Shown here in pieces: positions 62,901 through 64,000 of a stretch of 64,000 bases of DNA (position 1 is the first letter of the stretch; each line of letters begins with the position of its first letter). Under the pieces are notes generated by a model. The model was not told the DNA's origin. It did not search any database and was given only the letters and a program-made list of their open reading frames with translations. Source of the stretch: Phytomonas francai (taxonomy: Eukaryota; Euglenozoa; Kinetoplastea; Trypanosomatida; Trypanosomatidae); the NCBI GenBank assembly GCA_001766655.1, contig MJCC01000005.1:805951-869950 (forward strand). Direction: 5' to 3'. A program made the position numbers and the translations under genes.

Positions 62901-64000
62901 CAATAGCTTTTCTGTCAGGATGGGTGGATACTGGCTCTCTGGCGACATGACGGCCGAGATGATGGTCTCCGCAAGACTGCCAAGCTCTGAGAGCGTGAGG
63001 TTTTCGTCAGCAAGTAGTTTTTCAGGGATGCTTTCAAGATACTTTTTGTACTGTCTAACCTTCTTGCTGTACTCGGCGTATTCCAGTACGTAATTCGTTT
63101 CGCAACGACCGGCTATGAGCCTGTGGAGGAGCCGCCACTCGCGACTCTGTAATTGCTTTGACACATCCTCGATCCAGAGGTAAACATATCGCCAGTAGGC
63201 CAACTTTTCCTGCACAACCCAACTATTTGTATTTTCATCCTCACTTTCTTTTGAAACCTCACTACTGTTTCGGACTTCCCCAACGCTTGTCTCATCGTTG
63301 TCCCCGTACCTGCCAGAAAGGATGTCAGTCAGTGGCAGAACAGCTTTGCAGCGGTTTCTCACCTCTAGGGCCTGACGGATATAGGTTGTATCCCACGCGA
63401 GCGCCCCAAGGCGGTCCATTAGTTGAGGAACATCAAGATTTGGATTTGTAGCGCAGAGTTCGATCAAATCCTGTGGAACAAAGCGTTTGATCACAACGTC
63501 TGGAAGTACACGATTCATTGAGCGAATTCCACTCAGAAGGTCCTGGACTTGATTCCACAGCATCAGGTGGCGCTTTTGGTGTCGAAACATCGGCTCATAG
63601 ATGTGCTGGAGCCACTTTTGCAGGGCATCCAGGGGATGGTGGGGATCAATAGACTGAATATAAAGATCATCCACTTTAAATGGGATCATATGAGTGCTTC
63701 TTCTGCGTTTACTAACAAGTACACAACTCACCAGTATCATTCTGGGGCTGTGAGCTGTGTCAATGCTGTCTTTTGCTAGGGGGTCCCAGACCGCCGTCGT
63801 CTCACCTCCCGAATTGTCTTTCCATTTCTGGAAGAGTGACACCAGATCCGTGATGACCACCACCCGCGACGGTGCCTGTTCTTTCTCCTCCTCTGTCGAT
63901 GAGAGCTTGTATATGGCTATAAAATCGACTTCCTCATAGTCATTCCTATCAATCTCTACCCTATTATCGGTATCATCTGTTGTGTTCTTTTCAATTTTTA
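47949..64000 (-). CDS. DYNC1H1: Cytoplasmic dynein-1 heavy chain, N-terminus outside window
   Basis: Motor subunit for minus-end microtubule transport. The frame is open through the right window edge, so at least 5,349 residues are present and the start lies beyond. Counting from the edge, the four P-loops are: AAA1 GPAGTGKT at about 2209, followed by FNCDDTFDF and [20 protein letters not shown]; AAA2 GPCGSGKT at about 2512; AAA3 GPPGSGKT at about 3004, with NFSSATT; AAA4 GSSGVGKT at about 3350, with DESNIMQ and [12 protein letters not shown]. The AAA1 and AAA4 segments match cytoplasmic dynein-1, not IFT or axonemal dyneins. The stalk coiled coils flank the microtubule-binding domain at about 3630-3925. 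It is much longer than the usual 4,650: there are apparent inserts between AAA2 and AAA3 (about 120 residues) and in the C-terminal region (polar stretch near plus 49,040-49,180), plus a long tail. Confidence 0.95.
   Translation of the reverse strand, partial: [5349 protein letters not shown]

Noticed and set aside
48445..63939. Numerous plus-strand open frames antisense to the dynein gene (for example 48445-49056)
   Set aside because: They are shadows of the dynein frame with no recognisable motif and no coding-like composition of their own.
1..64000. Mobile elements (SLACS/CZAR, ingi/L1Tc, RHS, LTR elements) or viral sequence
   Set aside because: No reverse transcriptase, integrase, endonuclease or capsid-like motif was seen in any frame; spacers contain only simple repeats.

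Overview
The window looks like a nuclear chromosome segment of a trypanosomatid (Kinetoplastea). Genes are intronless and lie in long same-strand arrays. They are separated by AT-rich spacers with pyrimidine tracts followed by an AG, which is the layout of spliced-leader trans-splicing. One tRNA sits where two arrays converge. The farnesyl diphosphate synthase reads very like the Leishmania enzyme, while the spacers are much more AT-rich than those of Leishmania. I therefore place it in Trypanosomatidae, probably nearer the Leishmania side, and cannot name a genus.

Plus-strand array (1 to about 35,005): a MORN-repeat protein cut by the window edge; a hypothetical protein; MAK16 (60S ribosome biogenesis); IFT74 (intraflagellar transport); farnesyl diphosphate synthase; a DHHC palmitoyltransferase; a mitochondrial NDUFAF7/MidA-type methyltransferase; a large coiled-coil protein whose 168-bp repeat array is interrupted by an 810-N assembly gap; an ATG8-family gene with a large insertion and a frame break; a MORN5-like protein; a low-complexity, probably nuclear protein; a WD40 protein; mitochondrial IF-2; and a large mitochondrial protein with repeated modules.

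Convergent strand-switch region (35,006-35,951): a minus-strand tRNA with a Pol III terminator, a tRNA-like remnant and a poly-G run. Minus-strand array (35,952-64,000, read right to left): cytoplasmic dynein-1 heavy chain (over 5,300 residues, N-terminus outside the window), two tandem metallo-beta-lactamase-fold hydrolases, the AP-1 mu subunit, a pseudokinase, a ChaC-type gamma-glutamylcyclotransferase and a small probable mitochondrial protein.

Functionally this is an ordinary mixed trypanosomatid array: flagellum and cytoskeleton (MORN, IFT74, coiled-coil, dynein), mitochondrion (IF-2, NDUFAF7-like, two unknowns), trafficking (DHHC, AP-1), autophagy, isoprenoid and thiol metabolism. Nothing in it reads as a mobile element, virus or prokaryote-style defence system. 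The most unusual items are the interrupted ATG8 gene, a 227-bp block shared without a mismatch by two otherwise diverged paralogues, the pseudokinase, a 20-bp tandem repeat in the probable 5' leader of IFT74, the repeat-collapse gap and the tRNA with a poorly paired anticodon arm.

Several long reading frames begin at GTG or TTG. I moved those starts to the first plausible ATG and give the reason in each entry.
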